A stretch of 64,000 bases of DNA from a virus. The translations under genes and the position numbers were made by a program. This document shows, piece by piece, positions 45,435 to 54,484 of this stretch. The notes beneath the pieces were generated by a model that made no database searches, was not told where the DNA came from, and worked only from the letters and a program-made list of their open reading frames with translations. The DNA lies in IMG/VR virus record IMGVR_UViG_3300042673_002211, positions 1 to 64,000 of that record, one strand, 5' to 3'. Each line of letters starts with the position of its first letter. The first letter of the stretch is position 1.

Positions 45435-46335
45435 AGAACATACTCTATTAGTTGAAAAATATAGATCTACTAAACTAGAGGATTATGTAGGTAACGAAAA
45501 TATTAAGGCAACTATATCGAAATATTTATCACAGAACGATATACAAAACCTAATATTCTATGGCCCACCTGGAACTGGTAAAACTACTCTTGCTAAGCTC
45601 ATTGTTAATAACCTTAACTGTGACCATCTTTATATCAACGCCTCAGACGAAAGGGGAATTGAAACAATTAGGGACAAAGTGTCGGGATTTGCTTCATCGG
45701 CTTCGTTCAAACCTCTCAAGGTAATTATTTTAGATGAGGCTGATTTTTTAACTATTCAGGCTCAGGCATCACTTCGAAATGTAATCGAAACATTCTCTCG
45801 TAGTACTCGTTTTATTTTAACTTGTAACTATATTGAGCGTATAATTGACCCTTTACAGTCAAGATGTCAGGTACTCAAAATTGTACCTCCTTCTATGAGA
45901 GAGGTAGCATCTCATATAGCAGGTATTTTAGATAATGAAAATATTGAATGGACTAAGGAAACACTAGGACCTATTGTTAAGCAATATTACCCTGATATCC
46001 GTAAAATCTTAGGTACAGCTCAGTTATCTACCATTGATAATAAACTAGTTTTAGACAAGTCAATACTAGTATCAAATAACTATATTGAGCAAGTAATAAA
46101 CGAGCTTAAAACCGGAAAAAACTGGAAAACTATCCGTCAGATAATAGCTGACTCCAATATCAATGATTATGATGAATTATTTAAAGCGCTTTACGATAAT
46201 GTTTCTACTTATGCTCCTCAGTCCGAAGGAATGGTTACGATATACATTAATGAACATTCGTACCAAGCTAATTTTAGGATCGATAAAGAAATAAACATGA
46301 TGGCTTGTATAGCCCAAATTATACAAGTGCTATGA
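45418..46335 (+). CDS. clamp loader large subunit (gp44-like AAA+ ATPase)
   Basis: A 305-residue RFC/gp44 family ATPase. Seen: VEKYRSTKLEDYVGNE, Walker A YGPPGTGKTTLAK (about 47-59), Walker B VIILDEADFLT (about 100-110), ASLRNVIETFSRSTRFILTC with the sensor, and DPLQSRCQVLKI, the SRC motif of clamp loaders. With the gp62-like subunit at 46893 it would load the clamp encoded at 41589. Confidence 0.93.
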   Translation: MVISNKEHTLLVEKYRSTKLEDYVGNENIKATISKYLSQNDIQNLIFYGPPGTGKTTLAKLIVNNLNCDHLYINASDERGIETIRDKVSGFASSASFKPLKVIILDEADFLTIQAQASLRNVIETFSRSTRFILTCNYIERIIDPLQSRCQVLKIVPPSMREVASHIAGILDNENIEWTKETLGPIVKQYYPDIRKILGTAQLSTIDNKLVLDKSILVSNNYIEQVINELKTGKNWKTIRQIIADSNINDYDELFKALYDNVSTYAPQSEGMVTIYINEHSYQANFRIDKEINMMACIAQIIQVL

Positions 46336-46517
46336 ACTACCAGGTTATAACTACTAATGATAAATTATTTAAAGTAGTTAGAATTTTAAGAGAAGATAAA
46401 GAATGGGATTTAGATATCCTAAGACAACTTTGGCATTGTAGTCATACCTTTAAAAAAGAAGGAATTATATATTTTGTAAGAGAAATAGAAGACGTAGAGT
46501 ATGAAACACTTCCTTAA
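46332..46517 (+). CDS. small hypothetical protein
   Basis: Sixty-one residues from the ATG overlapping the clamp-loader stop (ATGA); an upstream TTG at 46305 is less likely. Reads MNYQVITTNDKLFKVVRILR, then a helix with LRQLWHCSHTFKKEG and a final acidic strand. No recognised domain. Confidence 0.55.
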   Translation: MNYQVITTNDKLFKVVRILREDKEWDLDILRQLWHCSHTFKKEGIIYFVREIEDVEYETLP

Positions 46518-46707
46518 GTATACTGTAATTTGGATTAGCCAAAACCTTTCCATACCTTTCTGGATGGTTGGACACGTACACTTAAGTGTAAATATCTACC
46601 AAGACCTACACGAAATAATCGCTAGTGTAGGTATGAATTTAATAGTAGCGATTGGTTTTATAATAGATTATCTAGAACAAAGAAAAAATGGATCAACAAA
46701 CCCCTAA
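46501..46707 (+). CDS. small membrane protein
   Basis: A 68-residue ORF overlapping both neighbours. Two hydrophobic stretches (about 7-26 and 40-57, NLIVAIGFIIDYL). Function unknown. Confidence 0.5.
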   Translation: MKHFLKYTVIWISQNLSIPFWMVGHVHLSVNIYQDLHEIIASVGMNLIVAIGFIIDYLEQRKNGSTNP

Positions 46708-46927
46708 ACTAAACATCGACCTTAAAAACACAGAAAAAGTAGAAACACCAGACGGTAACTACGTAGTGGCTGAAGGTATTATCCTTCGTAAAGCATCTCG
46801 CTTTGCTGTGGGTACCGATAAGGATGCTCTCATCCCTATTCCAATATTTTATGATGTTAAAACCGGCGCAATTTTAAAAGAAACTCTACCAGGTGACATC
46901 AAAGACGACTACCCGGACGCTATTTGA
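46688..46927 (+). CDS. small hypothetical protein
   Basis: A 79-residue soluble beta-rich protein (NTEKVETPDGNYVVAEGIIL; IPIPIFYDVKTGAILKETLP). The conserved-looking FYDVKTG turn is the only landmark. It overlaps the small clamp-loader gene by 35 nt in another frame, so both reading frames there are constrained. Confidence 0.6.
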   Translation: MDQQTPKLNIDLKNTEKVETPDGNYVVAEGIILRKASRFAVGTDKDALIPIPIFYDVKTGAILKETLPGDIKDDYPDAI

Positions 46928-47330
46928 TTGGCTGGAGGAAATAACAGTTAAAAAAACTCTTCCGAACGATTTCAGCGAAGAGTCATGGGACTCATTCAAC
47001 TCTTATATGGTTCATAGATATTTATCGATGGATATAAATTACATAGAAATTGTAAATTATGTTCAAAAGATAAATCCACAGAATAAAAAACAAATTTATA
47101 CCATTTACAGAGAAATGATCCCAAAGAAAAAAGTTTGGTTAAAATATATCAAACCTAGTAAGAAACAAAGACCACCAAGTATAGCAGAATACATAGCAAA
47201 ATATTATGAATGTAGTTTAGGCGAAGCCGATCACTACATTGATATAATTCGAGAACCGGGTGTTCGACATATTTTATGGCAAATGGGAATTGATCAAAAA
47301 GAACAAGATAAATTAGTAAAAACTCTCTAA
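46893..47330 (+). CDS. clamp loader small subunit (gp62-like)
   Basis: A 145-residue protein with a GTG start at 46893. The block SWDSFNSYMVHRYLSM, followed by NKKQIYTIYREMIPKKKVWL and AEYIAKYYECSLGEAD, matches the pattern of T4 gp62-like proteins (a conserved phenylalanine/methionine-valine-asparagine-arginine-like helix, then basic KKR region, then a short helix pair). It sits a few small genes behind gp44, as expected for its ATPase partner. Assignment rests on pattern and neighbourhood. Confidence 0.68.
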   Translation: MTSKTTTRTLFDWLEEITVKKTLPNDFSEESWDSFNSYMVHRYLSMDINYIEIVNYVQKINPQNKKQIYTIYREMIPKKKVWLKYIKPSKKQRPPSIAEYIAKYYECSLGEADHYIDIIREPGVRHILWQMGIDQKEQDKLVKTL

Positions 47331-47693
47331 ATGGAAGAACAAGTAGGTTACGGAAACAACAAAGCAGTTACAGATTTCGAAAAAACATACCCTGAATTAG
47401 CATATGAATTTCAACAGATTCAAAAAGAACAATATGAATTGTTTGCTAGTAAAATGATGGACTATGGTCTTTCAAATATTTCTTTAGGTTCTACCTTAGA
47501 AAAAGAAGAAGACATTAGTCTATCTATTACAGGTATTTGGCTACGATGTAATGATAAGATTAATCGTTTAAAAAATATGCTTCAACGTAATGGAAAAAAT
47601 TACGTTAAAGGAGAAGCAATGATTGATAGTTTTATAGACATTTCTAATTACGGGATTATAGCCCAGTTAGTTATGAAAGGTAAGTGGAAATAA
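47331..47693 (+). CDS. DUF1599-like protein (nucleotide modification-associated domain 1 type)
   Basis: A 120-residue protein with YELFASKMMDYGLSNISLGS, IWLRCNDKINRLKNML and IDSFIDISNYGIIAQLVMKG. This KxxDYG / DKIxRL / DIxNYG pattern is that of DUF1599, which occurs in phages and has been linked by context to modified-nucleotide systems. It fits a phage with a 7-deazaguanine pathway, though it lies 10 kb away. Family recognition from memory; role unknown. Confidence 0.65.
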   Translation: MEEQVGYGNNKAVTDFEKTYPELAYEFQQIQKEQYELFASKMMDYGLSNISLGSTLEKEEDISLSITGIWLRCNDKINRLKNMLQRNGKNYVKGEAMIDSFIDISNYGIIAQLVMKGKWK

Positions 47694-48269
47694 ATGGAAC
47701 CCTGGAATAGAACAATTGTAGAAGAAAAATACCATTATCTTCGGAATACCCCTTCAGATATAAATGAACATTTTCCTATTATAAAATGTTACACTGAAGA
47801 ATGTGAATCAGTTTTAGAATTAGGAGTTAGATGGATAGTTGCTTCTTGGGCTTTTTTAGCTGGTAAACCTAAAGTTTATACAGGTTTTGATGTTGAACAT
47901 CCATCTAAGTTTGGAGCTAGTTTAGATGAATTAAAAAAAGGAGCTGAACAACAAGGAACCCAATTTGATTTTATCTTAGGGGATGACTTAAACCCTGAAA
48001 TATACAATCAATTACCCAATTTCGATCTTATTTTTATTGATACAGATCATACCTACCAGCAAGTAAAAAATGAGTTAGAAGTATATCATTCAAAAGCAAA
48101 TAAATACCTTATGCTTCATGATACTGTTTCCTTTAGAAATGGTGGGTTTGGAGGAGATGAAAAAGGTATTTGGGCTGCTATTATGGAATTTTTATTTTAC
48201 CACGAAGAATGGGAGTTGTGGGAATCATTTGCTAATAATAATGGTTTAACTATTTTAAAAAGAAAATGA
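47694..48269 (+). CDS. class I SAM-dependent methyltransferase-like protein
   Basis: A 191-residue Rossmann protein: ESVLELGVRWIVASWAFLAG (motif I with ELG), VYTGFDVEHP, FDLIFIDTDHTYQQVKNEL and YLMLHDTVSF. The DTDHTY and HDT motifs are like the Methyltransf_24 and cephalosporin-hydroxylase-like group found in glycan clusters. It opens the second sugar block and overlaps the next gene by 4 nt. Substrate unknown. Confidence 0.75.
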   Translation: MEPWNRTIVEEKYHYLRNTPSDINEHFPIIKCYTEECESVLELGVRWIVASWAFLAGKPKVYTGFDVEHPSKFGASLDELKKGAEQQGTQFDFILGDDLNPEIYNQLPNFDLIFIDTDHTYQQVKNELEVYHSKANKYLMLHDTVSFRNGGFGGDEKGIWAAIMEFLFYHEEWELWESFANNNGLTILKRK

Positions 48270-48901
48270 TTAGTTTTATAATCCCTACTATCTATAAATC
48301 TCCTAGATTAATTCAACTACTTTATGATTTAAATAGTTGTAATTATGTAAATGAAGTATTAGTTATAGAAGATGCTCCTAGCAATGGGATGTTAAATAAT
48401 TTTGTTTTAGAAAAAGTTAAAATTATTCCTTTTACTGAAAAAAGACATTGTAATGGATCTTGGAATTATGGGATAACTCAAATTAAAAATTATTATTATG
48501 CCTTATGTAATGATGATATAAATTTTAACTCTAAAATTATCATTGATGTTATAAATTTCTATAAACAACATCCCCAAACTGGTTTTATAGGAATGCACCC
48601 CAGTCAATTTGAAACACAAATTGAACCCTTTATTTATGGTTTTGAAAGAAAACTAGGTATAGAAACAGTTAATGGTTGGGGGTGTTTAATTTTTAATCAT
48701 AAGTTAAATGATGTTATAATACCTAATGATTTAAAACATTGGTGTGGTGACACTTATTATTTAAACTATAGTAAATTTCCTAATTATAGCTATTTAGGAG
48801 AAAAAATTTATACAGAAATGTCAACTTCTTTATCTTCTGAAGTACTTAAAATTGGAGAACAAGACCAAAAAACTTATATTGAAAAATACTTAAATAAATA
48901 A
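48266..48901 (+). CDS. GT2-like glycosyltransferase
   Basis: A 211-residue GT-A protein. It starts MISFIIPTIYKSPRLIQLLY, carries an acidic site YYYALCNDDINFN where GT2 enzymes bind metal and nucleotide sugar, and has NGWGCLIFNH later. Shorter than typical GT2 enzymes. Acceptor unknown. Confidence 0.7.
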   Translation: MISFIIPTIYKSPRLIQLLYDLNSCNYVNEVLVIEDAPSNGMLNNFVLEKVKIIPFTEKRHCNGSWNYGITQIKNYYYALCNDDINFNSKIIIDVINFYKQHPQTGFIGMHPSQFETQIEPFIYGFERKLGIETVNGWGCLIFNHKLNDVIIPNDLKHWCGDTYYLNYSKFPNYSYLGEKIYTEMSTSLSSEVLKIGEQDQKTYIEKYLNK

Positions 48902-48904
48902 GTT

Positions 48905-49855
48905 TTGGCTAAAAAGAAAATACCCTCCATAGTTAAGGAAGTACAACGATTCACACCTCCTGAAATTAACTATAGCTTTCAAAAGCAAATCTCATTTAGT
49001 CAGTTCTCTATGTTTGAGAGCTGCCCCCATAAATGGTCACTGCAATATAGAGATGGGCATTATACGTCGGAAGTATCGATTCATATGACATTTGGTACAG
49101 CAATGCACACGGTATTGCAAGACTATTTAACTGCGTTTTATAACGTGAGTAAAACAGCAGCGGATCAAATTAATTTAGAGGAGCAATTTGAAGAAAAACT
49201 TAGAGAAGGATATAAAGCTGATTATGAACGAAATAAAAAGGAACATTTTTCATCGTCTAAGGAAATAAGAGAATTTTATGAAGATGGTTTAAGTATTCTT
49301 TCTTGGTTTAAGAAAAATAAGGGTAAATATTTTAGTAAAAGAGGTTGGTGGCTAGTAGGGATTGAAGTACCTATTATTCTTCAACCAAACCCTCTTTACC
49401 AAAATCTATATTATAAAGGATTTTTAGATGTTGTTTTGTATAATGAAACACTAAATAAAATAAAGATTATAGATATTAAAACTTCAACTCGAGGTTGGAG
49501 AGATAAAGAAAAAAATGACGAGGTAAAAATGATGCAGCTAATTCTCTATAAGAAATTTTTTAGTGAATTATACGGGTTTCCCATTGATGATATTAATATC
49601 GAATATTTTATTGTTAAACGAAAATTACACGGGAACCCTGAATTCCCAGACCCTAGAGTACAAACTTACATACCAGCTTCTGGTAAAATAAAACTTAATA
49701 AAACAACAAAACGTTTTCAAGAGTTTATAGAAATGGCTTTCAATAAAGATGGTACCCATAATATGGGACCTCAATTAAAAAATCCCTCAAAATACAATTG
49801 CACATACTGTTTATTTAAAAATAATAAAGAATTGTGCGATAAAGGATTATCTTAA
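48905..49855 (+). CDS. PD-(D/E)XK nuclease, Cas4/RecB-like with Fe-S type cysteines
   Basis: A 316-residue nuclease; the only plausible start is the TTG at 48905. SFSQFSMFESCPHKWSLQYR with a first Cys, a His in FGTAMHTVLQDYL, the catalytic DVVLYNETLNKIKIIDIKTS (D...D-x-K) and QLILYKKFF are PDDEXK features. Three more cysteines at the end (CTYCLFKNNKELC) complete a Cas4/AddB-like four-Cys iron-sulfur set. Likely DNA end processing in recombination or host DNA degradation. Confidence 0.85.
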   Translation: MAKKKIPSIVKEVQRFTPPEINYSFQKQISFSQFSMFESCPHKWSLQYRDGHYTSEVSIHMTFGTAMHTVLQDYLTAFYNVSKTAADQINLEEQFEEKLREGYKADYERNKKEHFSSSKEIREFYEDGLSILSWFKKNKGKYFSKRGWWLVGIEVPIILQPNPLYQNLYYKGFLDVVLYNETLNKIKIIDIKTSTRGWRDKEKNDEVKMMQLILYKKFFSELYGFPIDDINIEYFIVKRKLHGNPEFPDPRVQTYIPASGKIKLNKTTKRFQEFIEMAFNKDGTHNMGPQLKNPSKYNCTYCLFKNNKELCDKGLS

Positions 49856-49867
49856 ATAATCCCAATA

Positions 49868-49877
49868 TATTTATATA
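49868..49877 (+). promoter_or_regulatory. putative TATTTATA promoter-like element
   Basis: TATTTATATA, 36 nt before the small RHH-like gene and inside a 48-base gap; same spacing as at the chaperone gene at 7960. Confidence 0.35.
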
Positions 49878-49903
49878 TGTTATATTAATTAAAAAACAAT
49901 GTT

Positions 49904-50089
49904 ATGAGTAAAAAGGACATGACACTTACGAGTGTAAAAATCCAAGGTGACTTATTTGATGAATTCAAAATTTCTTGCGTTCGTCACAAATTTTCGTTTC
50001 AAAAACTTGCCGACCGCGCAATTCATTTGTACCTTACAAATGAAACGTTTAGAAAACAAATCCATAGTCACAACGATTTAGATATTTAA
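49904..50089 (+). CDS. small ribbon-helix-helix-like DNA-binding protein
   Basis: A 61-residue protein. LTSVKIQGDLFDEFKISCVR gives a strand plus first helix and FSFQKLADRAIHLYLTNETF the second helix, as in CopG/Arc-type ribbon-helix-helix repressors. It has its own promoter-like motif and precedes the glycosyltransferase run, which it may regulate (inference). Confidence 0.7.
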   Translation: MSKKDMTLTSVKIQGDLFDEFKISCVRHKFSFQKLADRAIHLYLTNETFRKQIHSHNDLDI

Positions 50090-50094
50090 AATTT

Positions 50095-51528
50095 ATGAAA
50101 GAAGGTTATTTACCAAAAGATCAAAGGAAAAAAATTCTTTTGATGTGCGATGATATTAGAATGCCATCAGGTATTGGAACAGTAGGAAAAGAATTAATAA
50201 TTGGGACATCCCATAGATACAATTGGGTAAATATTGGAGGAGCTATCCAACACCCTGATGCTGGTAAACGTTTAGATTTAAGTGTTGATACTAATATAAA
50301 TGCTGGGATTGAAGATTCAAGTGTATTTCTTTACCCAGTAAATGGTTATGGTGATGCTGCTCTTTTAAGAAATATTATTAGTATTGAAAAACCAGATGCT
50401 ATTTTCTTAATTACAGATCCACGTTATTGGGTTTGGTTATTTTCTATTGAAAATGAAATTCGTAAAGAAATTCCTATTGCTTACTTAAATATTTGGGATG
50501 ACCTCCCAGCCCCATATTATAACCAGGCATTTTACGAATCATGCGATGCTTTGTTTGGAATCTCAAAACAAACAGTTAATATTAATAAACTTGTTTTAGG
50601 TGATAAAGTTAAAAATAAAATTATTAAGTACGTTCCTCATGGTTTAAATCCTAAAGTATATTTTCCAATTGAGAATAAAGAACAAGATAAAGAATTTATT
50701 GAATTTAAAAAGCAATTATTTAAAGGTAAAGAATATGAGTTTGTAGTATTTTTTAACTCTAGAAATATCCGTCGTAAACAAGTACCTGATACTATATTAG
50801 CTTTTAGACAATTTGTTGAGGAATTAACCCCTGAACAAAGGGAAAAAGTAGTACTAATGCTTCATACTGAACCTATTTCGGAACATGGTACTGATCTTTT
50901 AGAAGTAATCCAAACACTTTGCCCTTCTTATTGTAATATTATCTTTACAGAAGGTAGATATGATAACAAACGAATGAATTATTTATATAATTTATCAGAT
51001 GTTCAAATTCTACTTACATCAAATGAGGGGTGGGGTTTATCACTTACAGAAGCACTTTTAGTTGGTAATCCTATTATTGCTAACGTAACAGGTGGAATGC
51101 AAGACCAAATGCGCTTTGAATTTGAAGATGGTACTTGGATTGATTTCGATGCGGATTTCCCTTCAAACCATAGAGGTACCTATAAAAAACATGGTAAATG
51201 GGCCTTTCCAGTTTATCCTACGAATAGTTCAATCCAAGGTTCTCCTCCAACTCCTTATATATTTGATGATAGATGTAGTTGGGAAGATGCATCTGAATGT
51301 ATTAAAGAAGTTTATAACTTATCCTCTAAAGAAAGAAAAGTAAGAGGTAAAGCTGGTAGAAAATGGGCTTTATCTAATGAAGCCGGATTCACTCAGGAAC
51401 ACCAAGCAAATCGTATTATTGAAAGTATGGATAAGTTATTTTCTATTTGGACTCCTAGAGAAAATTTTGAACTTATTAATGCTAATACCTATCAAAAACC
51501 AATTCTAAACCATAAATTAATCTACTAA
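50095..51528 (+). CDS. GT4 family glycosyltransferase
   Basis: A 477-residue GT-B enzyme. LLMCDDIRMPSGIGTVGKEL is the N-terminal donor-site loop, FFNSRNIRRKQVPDTILAF the start of the C-terminal domain, and LTSNEGWGLSLTEALLVGNP the conserved E-x7-E type segment binding the nucleotide sugar. The second half of a two-gene set with the following GT. Substrates unknown. Confidence 0.85.
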   Translation: MKEGYLPKDQRKKILLMCDDIRMPSGIGTVGKELIIGTSHRYNWVNIGGAIQHPDAGKRLDLSVDTNINAGIEDSSVFLYPVNGYGDAALLRNIISIEKPDAIFLITDPRYWVWLFSIENEIRKEIPIAYLNIWDDLPAPYYNQAFYESCDALFGISKQTVNINKLVLGDKVKNKIIKYVPHGLNPKVYFPIENKEQDKEFIEFKKQLFKGKEYEFVVFFNSRNIRRKQVPDTILAFRQFVEELTPEQREKVVLMLHTEPISEHGTDLLEVIQTLCPSYCNIIFTEGRYDNKRMNYLYNLSDVQILLTSNEGWGLSLTEALLVGNPIIANVTGGMQDQMRFEFEDGTWIDFDADFPSNHRGTYKKHGKWAFPVYPTNSSIQGSPPTPYIFDDRCSWEDASECIKEVYNLSSKERKVRGKAGRKWALSNEAGFTQEHQANRIIESMDKLFSIWTPRENFELINANTYQKPILNHKLIY

Positions 51529-51529
51529 T

Positions 51530-52837
51530 ATGAGTAAAAATACGTTTTATATAAGTTGCCCGTTTGACACATATAGTGGTTATGGGGCCCGCTCTAGAGA
51601 TTTAATTAAAGCTATTATAGAATTAGATAAATACGATGTTAAATTAATCTCACAACGTTGGGGAAACACACCCTGGGGATTTATCAAAAATAATCCTGAA
51701 TGGTCATTTTTAAATAATCATCTACATAACCACCCTCAATTAACTGAACAACCCGATATTTGGATGCAAATTACAGTTCCAAACGAATTTCAACCCGTTG
51801 GTAAATTCAATATTGGTTGTACCGCAGGTATGGAAACTACTTTGGTAGATGGGAGTTGGGTAGAAGGAATTAATAGAATGAACATTAATTTAGTCTCCTC
51901 AGAACATTCAAAACAATCTTTTCTTAACTCAACTTATGAAAAAAAACACACTAATGGGCAATCATTGGGTCAGATTAAAGTAGAAAAACCAATTGAAGTA
52001 TTATTTGAAGGAGCTAACATTGATATTTACAAGGTATTAGATATTTTACCTAAAAATGAATTACATAATTCAATTACTTCTCTTCCTGAATCATTTGCTT
52101 ATTTGTTTGTAGGACATTGGATGCAGGGTGATTTAGGTCAAGATAGAAAAAATGTAGGTTTGTTAATTAAAGCTTTCTATGAAACCTTTAAAAATAAAAC
52201 CAAAAAACCAGCACTCATTTTAAAAACAAGTGGTTCTGGTGCTTCCTATATGGATCGAAATGAACTTTTAAAAAAGATAAATCAAATTAAAAAAACTGTA
52301 GTTTCAACTAATTTACCTAACATTTATCTTTTACATGGTGAGTTTACTGATATTGAAATGAATCAGTTATATAATCATCCTAAAATAAAAGCTATGGTTA
52401 GCTTAACTAAAGGTGAAGGATTTGGCAGACCACTTCTTGAATTTAGCTTAACTAAAAAACCAATTATAACTTCGGGATGGTCAGGACATATTGATTTCCT
52501 AAACTCAGAATTCACTTCTTTACTCCCTGGTAGATTGGAAAATGTTCATGATTCCGCGGCTGTACCTAATATGATTCTAAAAGAAAGCCAATGGTTTTCA
52601 GTAGATCATGGGGCAATAGGACATTACCTAAAAGATGTATTTGAAAACTATAAAAAGTATACTAATGGGGCTAAACGTCAGGCATTTAAAAATAAAAAGG
52701 AGTTTAGTTGGGAAGCTATGAAAAATAAAGTAAATGAATTATTTACTCAACATATTCCTGATTTACCTAAAAAGGTAGAACTTAAATTACCTAACTTAAA
52801 AAAAATTGAATTACCTAAAAAACTAAAAGTAGAATAA
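51530..52837 (+). CDS. GT4-like glycosyltransferase
   Basis: A 435-residue GT-B enzyme starting 1 nt after the preceding gene. CPFDTYSGYGARSRDLIKAI is the acceptor-side loop; AMVSLTKGEGFGRPLLEFSL is the donor-binding segment, with E in the expected place. The C-terminal 40 residues are Lys/Leu/Pro repeats (LPKKVELKLPNLKKIELPKK), perhaps a membrane-associating tail. Confidence 0.82.
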   Translation: MSKNTFYISCPFDTYSGYGARSRDLIKAIIELDKYDVKLISQRWGNTPWGFIKNNPEWSFLNNHLHNHPQLTEQPDIWMQITVPNEFQPVGKFNIGCTAGMETTLVDGSWVEGINRMNINLVSSEHSKQSFLNSTYEKKHTNGQSLGQIKVEKPIEVLFEGANIDIYKVLDILPKNELHNSITSLPESFAYLFVGHWMQGDLGQDRKNVGLLIKAFYETFKNKTKKPALILKTSGSGASYMDRNELLKKINQIKKTVVSTNLPNIYLLHGEFTDIEMNQLYNHPKIKAMVSLTKGEGFGRPLLEFSLTKKPIITSGWSGHIDFLNSEFTSLLPGRLENVHDSAAVPNMILKESQWFSVDHGAIGHYLKDVFENYKKYTNGAKRQAFKNKKEFSWEAMKNKVNELFTQHIPDLPKKVELKLPNLKKIELPKKLKVE

Positions 52838-53397
52838 TGGCTCACCCATCACAACAAATATTTTTCCAATCAGTTAAAGAAAAATATCCTTCATTTTTTT
52901 CAGATGTAAAAGTATTAGATATTGGATCTTTAGATATTAATGGTAGTATTAAACATTTATTTAGTGCCCCTTATTATTATATAGGTGTAGATTTATTTGA
53001 AGGGAACAATGTTGATGTAGTATGTCCTGGTCATTTATATGACAGTGGATTCCAGTTTGATGTTGTTACATCAGCTGAATGTTTTGAACATGATTTTTAT
53101 TATGCTAGAACTATTAATAATATGATTAGGTTACTAAAATCAGGTGGGTTAATGATATTGACTTGTGCTTCTACTAATAGAGCAGAACACGGTACTTTAA
53201 GAACAACACCATCTGATGCTCCTTTTTTACAACATATGAATGAAAAATGGGCTAATTATTATAAAAATTTAACCGAAGATGATATAAGAGCAGTTATTGA
53301 TATTGATAAACATTTTGAAACTAATGAATACATGTTTATAGAACAGCCTTGTGGATTTGGAGGAAATGATTTATACTTTTACGGAATTAAAAAATAA
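52837..53397 (+). CDS. class I SAM-dependent methyltransferase
   Basis: A 186-residue Methyltransf_11-like enzyme: VKVLDIGSLDINGSI (motif I), YYIGVDLFEGNNVDVVC (motif II acidic) and FDVVTSAECFEHDFYYARTI (motif IV). It would methylate a sugar or small molecule in the glycan pathway. It overlaps the preceding GT stop by 1 nt. Confidence 0.82.
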   Translation: MAHPSQQIFFQSVKEKYPSFFSDVKVLDIGSLDINGSIKHLFSAPYYYIGVDLFEGNNVDVVCPGHLYDSGFQFDVVTSAECFEHDFYYARTINNMIRLLKSGGLMILTCASTNRAEHGTLRTTPSDAPFLQHMNEKWANYYKNLTEDDIRAVIDIDKHFETNEYMFIEQPCGFGGNDLYFYGIKK

Positions 53398-53409
53398 AAA
53401 AATAAAATA

Positions 53410-53856
53410 ATGGATAATTTAATAACATGTGAACGTTGCGGGTCAGATGCCTGCTATTGCCAAGAAGTAAATTCTGAAATTAAACTCTATCATTGCTATG
53501 GTTGTGGATTTATGGCTAACACCGCTATGGTTAGTGGTTCAGAATTTTTAGAACAACAAATGACTGTACTCCCTGAACTCTATAAAGAATTAATGGGTGA
53601 AGACGATAACGGAACTATTTGGATGCCATCAGTAGTAAACCTTCCAGATAAAGGAATGGTATTTGCTGATGGTCCTAATGGACAAAATTGGAATTGGGGT
53701 GCTGTAAAAGCTACTCTTATGTCAGATAAAGAAAAAGCTAAATTTAAAGCTAAAGGAAAAGAGTACGATTATAAAATGGATATGACTACGCTAAAACATT
53801 TTCCTGAACGTGAGTATATGGAAGCCCTTTCGTACATTGGCGTATTGCCTGAATGA
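53410..53856 (+). CDS. zinc-ribbon conserved phage protein
   Basis: A 148-residue protein. Cys pairs CERCGSDACYC and YHCYGCGF at the N-terminus form a zinc ribbon; the C-terminal part (WMPSVVNLPDKGMVFADGPN, then GAVKATLMSDKEKAKF) looks like a conserved phage family of unknown role. Its last codons precede the next gene by 1 nt. Confidence 0.7.
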   Translation: MDNLITCERCGSDACYCQEVNSEIKLYHCYGCGFMANTAMVSGSEFLEQQMTVLPELYKELMGEDDNGTIWMPSVVNLPDKGMVFADGPNGQNWNWGAVKATLMSDKEKAKFKAKGKEYDYKMDMTTLKHFPEREYMEALSYIGVLPE

Positions 53857-53857
53857 T

Positions 53858-54484
53858 ATGAAAATAAGTTACGCATTAACGGTCTGTAATGAGCTAGTAG
53901 AGATACAGCGACTGCTTCCTTTCTTGATTGAAAATAAGAGGAAAGAAGATGAGATTGTTATTTTCTATGATTCCAATAATGGAACTAAAGCAGTAGATGA
54001 ATATCTAAGAAGTATATCATCCGATACCTTTGCCCAATTCCGTTTTATACATTACCACTTTGATGGGCATTTTGCTAATATGAAGAATGCTTTAACTGAA
54101 GCATGCTTAGGTGATTACATATTCCAGATTGATGCTGATGAGGTACCTAACACACACCTACTTCAATCCCTACCCACCCTTCTAGAGGCTAACCAAATAG
54201 AGGTACTTAGAGTACCTAGAGTAAACACAGTTCATGGTTTAACACCAGAACATACCCAAAAGTGGGGATGGACTGTTGATAATCACGGAAGGGTTAACTG
54301 GCCTGATTTACAATGGAGGATCTATGCTAATAACGGAAAGATCAAGTGGAAAAATAAAGTACATGAAGTGTTAGAAGGATACCAAACTTATGCTATATTA
54401 CCTTTAGAAATAGAGTTTAGTTTAAGCCATCATAAAGATATTAAGAGACAAGAAAAACAAAATTTATATTATAATACACTATGA
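53858..54484 (+). CDS. GT2 family glycosyltransferase
   Basis: A 208-residue GT-A enzyme from the ATG at 53858; an earlier in-frame codon at 53810 overlaps the zinc-ribbon gene and is unlikely. KISYALTVCNELVEIQRLLP, then GDYIFQIDADEVPNTHLLQS with the D-x-D-like metal site and VHEVLEGYQTYAILPLEIEF. The pattern resembles enzymes adding a sugar to LPS core or glycoproteins. Confidence 0.8.
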   Translation: MKISYALTVCNELVEIQRLLPFLIENKRKEDEIVIFYDSNNGTKAVDEYLRSISSDTFAQFRFIHYHFDGHFANMKNALTEACLGDYIFQIDADEVPNTHLLQSLPTLLEANQIEVLRVPRVNTVHGLTPEHTQKWGWTVDNHGRVNWPDLQWRIYANNGKIKWKNKVHEVLEGYQTYAILPLEIEFSLSHHKDIKRQEKQNLYYNTL

